Source: Gemmatimonadota bacterium
GTDB taxonomy: Bacteria; Gemmatimonadota; Gemmatimonadetes; Longimicrobiales; Gaopeijiaceae
Length of the DNA stretch: 45,511 bases
NCBI GenBank assembly: GCA_029879725.1
Contig: JAOUPR010000024.1
Coordinates: 1 to 45,511, forward strand
Reading direction: 5' to 3'
Shown here piece by piece: positions 45,001 to 45,511 of the stretch. Numbering within the stretch: position 1 is the stretch's first letter; each line of letters opens with the position of its first letter. The translations under genes were made by a program, and so were the position numbers. The notes under the pieces were generated by a model. That model had not been told where the DNA came from, ran no database searches, and saw only the letters and a program-made list of their open reading frames with translations.

Positions 45001-45511
45001 TTCGACGGTCTGCCGGGCCAGACCGCCCTCGTGACCACCACGGACGACGAGGTGGCCGGGTTCGCGCTGGCGGACACGGCGGCGCTGACGGTGGACGAGA
45101 CGGGTGCCGTGCCGGACTCGTTCACGGTGGTGCTGACGGCCCAGCCGACATCCGACGTGGTGTTGACGGTAGCGAGCGGCGACACGGGCGAAGCGACGGT
45201 GGCGCCGGCGGCGCTGACGTTCACGACGTCGAACTGGAACGTGGCGCAGTGGGTGCGGCTCGCCGGGGTGGACGACGGGCTCACGGACGGCGGCCAGACC
45301 ACCACGATCACGGTGGCGGTGGACACGGCGGCGTCGGACGACGCGTTCGACGGGCTGCCGGGCCAGACCGCCAGCGTGACCACGACGGACGACGAGGTGG
45401 CCGGGTTCGCGCTGGCGGACACGGCGGCGCTGACGGTGGACGAGACGGGTGCCGTGCCGGACTCGTTCACGGTGGTGCTGACGGCCCAGCCGACATCCGA
45501 CGTGGTGTTGA
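39082..45511 (+). CDS. Giant repeat lipoprotein (Ig-like domain plus tandem Calx-beta-like repeats), 3' end outside window
   Basis: The frame runs from ATG 39082 to the window edge with no stop, at least 2143 codons. An Arg-rich start leads to a lipobox at VIQAC (C40). An Ig-like (Big_2) domain follows (about 45-130: SVTVTPPSATLPEGEAQQFTAVV, with WSSDAPTVVSVDGEGVAHAV), then two BACON-like units (about 133-350). From residue 352 come repeats of about 115 residues, starting near nt 40135, 40480, 40825, 41170, 41512, 41857, 42202, 42547, 42892, 43234, 43579, 43921, 44266, 44611 (remnant), 44707, 45052 and 45397 (partial). Each contains VxEGG/xEAG, DVVLxVxS, LTFTxxNW and VTVTGVDDxxxDG, Calx-beta-like with acidic calcium-binding loops. 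It is probably a surface adhesin. The start overlaps the TPR gene by ATGA. Confidence 0.9.
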   Translation, partial: MNHRGAGPRGREGRDGLRLRTGLSVAAAALVGVTAVIQACTTENITGVIVTSVTVTPPSATLPEGEAQQFTAVVKDDRGVALSGATVAWSSDAPTVVSVDGEGVAHAVLVGTTKVRASYQGTEGSADVTVIPGPSIAVSLDSVGVAGVVSGLAPDPEVIQVTNGGGGTLSGLLAGVEYPAGASTGWVTAALSSATAPAVLTLTFLAGALAEGVYDATVVLQSPVARSGSLAIAVRLTLTEQRPVIRLTPSSVTLEGVGGGSVSAPSVVQVENVGGGVLTALAASIWYEGTGRDWLQATLADTTAPAGLTLQADPGTLAPGVYTAEVRVASALALNSPQPLAVTFVVADPGPAPDLVVVESGGGTLVNEGATTDDFTVALAARPLTDVVLVVSSGDVGEATVAPAGLTFTATDWDVPQVVTVTGVDDPAVDGSQTTTVTVSVDDALSDDAYDTVPDGTVSVVTTDDDAPDVSVTPTGVSTTVTEGGGMDTVVVVLAAAPTSNVVLVVSSDDPGEVSVSPAALTFTPANWSVQRIVTVTGVDDALLDGDQASLVTVAVDAVNSDDGYDPVPDRTVPVTTSDDDVAGFTVVESGGSTVVNEGGSSDGFTVELTAEPASDVVLLLSSGDAGEATVSPASLTFVPAEWNVPRTVTVTGVDDALIDGPQVTSITVSVNAVASDAAFATVSDSSILVTTADNDAPGFTVAQTDGETSVTEGGSTDQFTIVLAAQPASDVVFHVVSADPSEAVVSPAGLTFTSANWDVFQTVTVTGVDDDIDDGSAFTTVTVSVDPASDPAYQGLADQTVTVATTDDDASGFTVAATDSSTSVSEAGTVDTVTVVLMSQPVDSVTLVVTSSDVGEATVSPDTLVFHGGDWTIPRIVVVTGEDDPVDDGTQTSSLSVAVVAAGSDATYGPLPPRVLSVTTTDNDAAGFTIAQTGGGTLVTEAGGTDAFTVVLTGQPTSDVVLTVTSTDALEVSIAPGTLTFTPGNWSVPQPVTVTGVDDSVDDGNRFTPVVVSVDDALSDDTFDPLADQTVSVTTTDDDVAGITLAETATNTVVSEARTTDVFTLVLDTEPVADVVMTVASGDTSEATVSPDTLTFTAANWNVAQAVTVTGEDDSLTDGDQVTLVTVSVGTLTGDSIYAAMGPFTVNVTTTDDESAGFVVTETSGSTEVSEALTSDSLGVRLTAQPGSNVVLTVTSGNPAEATVSPSSLTFTTGNWSVVQTVTVTGVDDVVVDGNQNTVMTIAVDTANSDAAYGSLAARTVSATTLDDDVAGFTIAESGGGTAVPEAGGSDGFTVVLDRAPTSNVVFSVVSSDTGEATVTPGTLTFGVGNWNVPQAVTVTGVDDFLLDGPQITAVVLSVNAGSAAAFSALAPDTVSVTTTDDDVAGFVLADTAASTVDEAGLAPDSFTVVLTARPTSNVVFTVSSGDTGEVTVAPATLTFTNADWNQPQRVRLTGANDSATDGDQTTTITVAVDTAASDDGFDGLQGQTALVTTTDDEVAGFILADTAALTVSEAATTDVFTVALTAEPTSDVVLTVASADTGEATVAPDTLTFTPLNWDSAQTVTVTGVDDLLDDSDQTTTITVSVVDARSDDAFDGLPGQTASVVTLDNEAAGFVVSQSAGGTLVSESMTTDSFTVVLTAQPTSDVVFTVTSGNTAEATVAPDTLTFTNVDWNVAQVVTVTGVDDALLDGNVFTLITVSVIDALSDNAYDPVADQNVSVLTTDNDTPGFVLADTAALTVDEAGAAPDSFTVVLTAQPDSSVVFTVSSGDTGEATVAPATLTFTNANWNVAQRVRLAGVDDGLTDGGQITTITVAVNAAASDDAFDALPDQTASVTTTDDEVAGFALADTAASDDAFDGLPGQTALVTTTDDEVAGFALADTAALTVDEAGAVPDSFTVVLTAQPVTDVVFAVTSGDTGEATVAPATLTFTTLNWNVAQRVRLAGVDDGLTDGGQTTTITVAVDTAASDDAFDGLPGQTALVTTTDDEVAGFALADTAALTVDETGAVPDSFTVVLTAQPTSDVVLTVASGDTGEATVAPAALTFTTSNWNVAQWVRLAGVDDGLTDGGQTTTITVAVDTAASDDAFDGLPGQTASVTTTDDEVAGFALADTAALTVDETGAVPDSFTVVLTAQPTSDVVL
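40135..45511 (+). repeat. Tandem 345-nt (115-aa) coding repeats
   Basis: Fifteen complete units, one deleted remnant and one partial unit are visible, spaced 342 or 345 nt. Units 1-12 are diverged at nucleotide level; units from about 44266 on are much closer to each other, and the partial unit starting 45397 matches the unit at 45052 over its full visible 115 nt. The array continues past the window. Confidence 0.95.

Noticed and set aside
40135-45511. Regular repeats that might be read as a CRISPR array
   Set aside because: The period is 345 nt, the units are coding, and there are no short direct repeats with unique spacers or cas genes.
1-45511. tRNA, rRNA, IS elements, integrases, phage or toxin-antitoxin genes
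   Set aside because: I looked for conserved motifs and inverted repeats by eye and found none; composition is uniform across the window.

Overview
The window is 45.5 kb of very GC-rich bacterial DNA. The gene mix suggests a Gemmatimonadota-type organism: several secreted peptidases (S9, M20, M19), an Asp-box BNR-repeat secreted protein, a MenH-like enzyme, many histidine kinases and large lipoproteins. This assignment is inferred from gene content and composition, since no rRNA or marker gene is present. I saw no tRNA, rRNA, IS element, phage gene or CRISPR array. The layout is chromosomal, with small operons on both strands and many convergent or divergent pairs.

Left part (1-13.1 kb): the 3' part of a hybrid histidine kinase, an exported M20 peptidase, an M19 dipeptidase lipoprotein, an orphan PhnD-type binding lipoprotein, MenH, a second large membrane hybrid kinase whose Hpt-like domain lacks its histidine, a DHA2-type MFS exporter and a small membrane-anchored protein with a GspG-like C-terminus. 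Middle (13.1-25.4 kb): a 1042-aa BNR-repeat secreted protein, msrP-msrQ (periplasmic methionine sulfoxide repair), an S9 peptidase, a Rieske oxygenase coupled to a small beta-barrel-like protein, an 18-residue-repeat DUF4097-like protein, a CopD-like membrane protein, an internally duplicated secreted protein of unknown function and a CBS-pair protein.

Signalling cluster (25.4-30.1 kb): a tandem universal stress protein and two divergent HisKA_3 kinases. The leftward kinase has Tyr at the expected phosphoacceptor position; the rightward one is canonical and overlaps a NarL-type regulator. A DUF411 lipoprotein follows. Next come a methyltransferase, MscL and a second S9 peptidase (30.3-33.8 kb).

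Methionine/aspartate region (34.3-37.8 kb): an aspartokinase without ACT domains overlaps asd by ATGA, and its leader carries a convincing SAM-I (S-box) riboswitch on the minus strand (36347-36461). The divergent gene is a MetZ-type sulfhydrylase. The arrangement suggests that SAM feedback acts on RNA and replaces allosteric control of the aspartokinase.

Right end (37.9-45.5 kb): a TPR/DUF5683-like membrane protein is coupled by ATGA to a giant repeat lipoprotein that runs off the window. It has an Ig-like domain and at least 15 complete Calx-beta-like repeats of about 345 nt. The last repeats are almost identical, and one is an in-frame deletion remnant with a visible microhomology junction.
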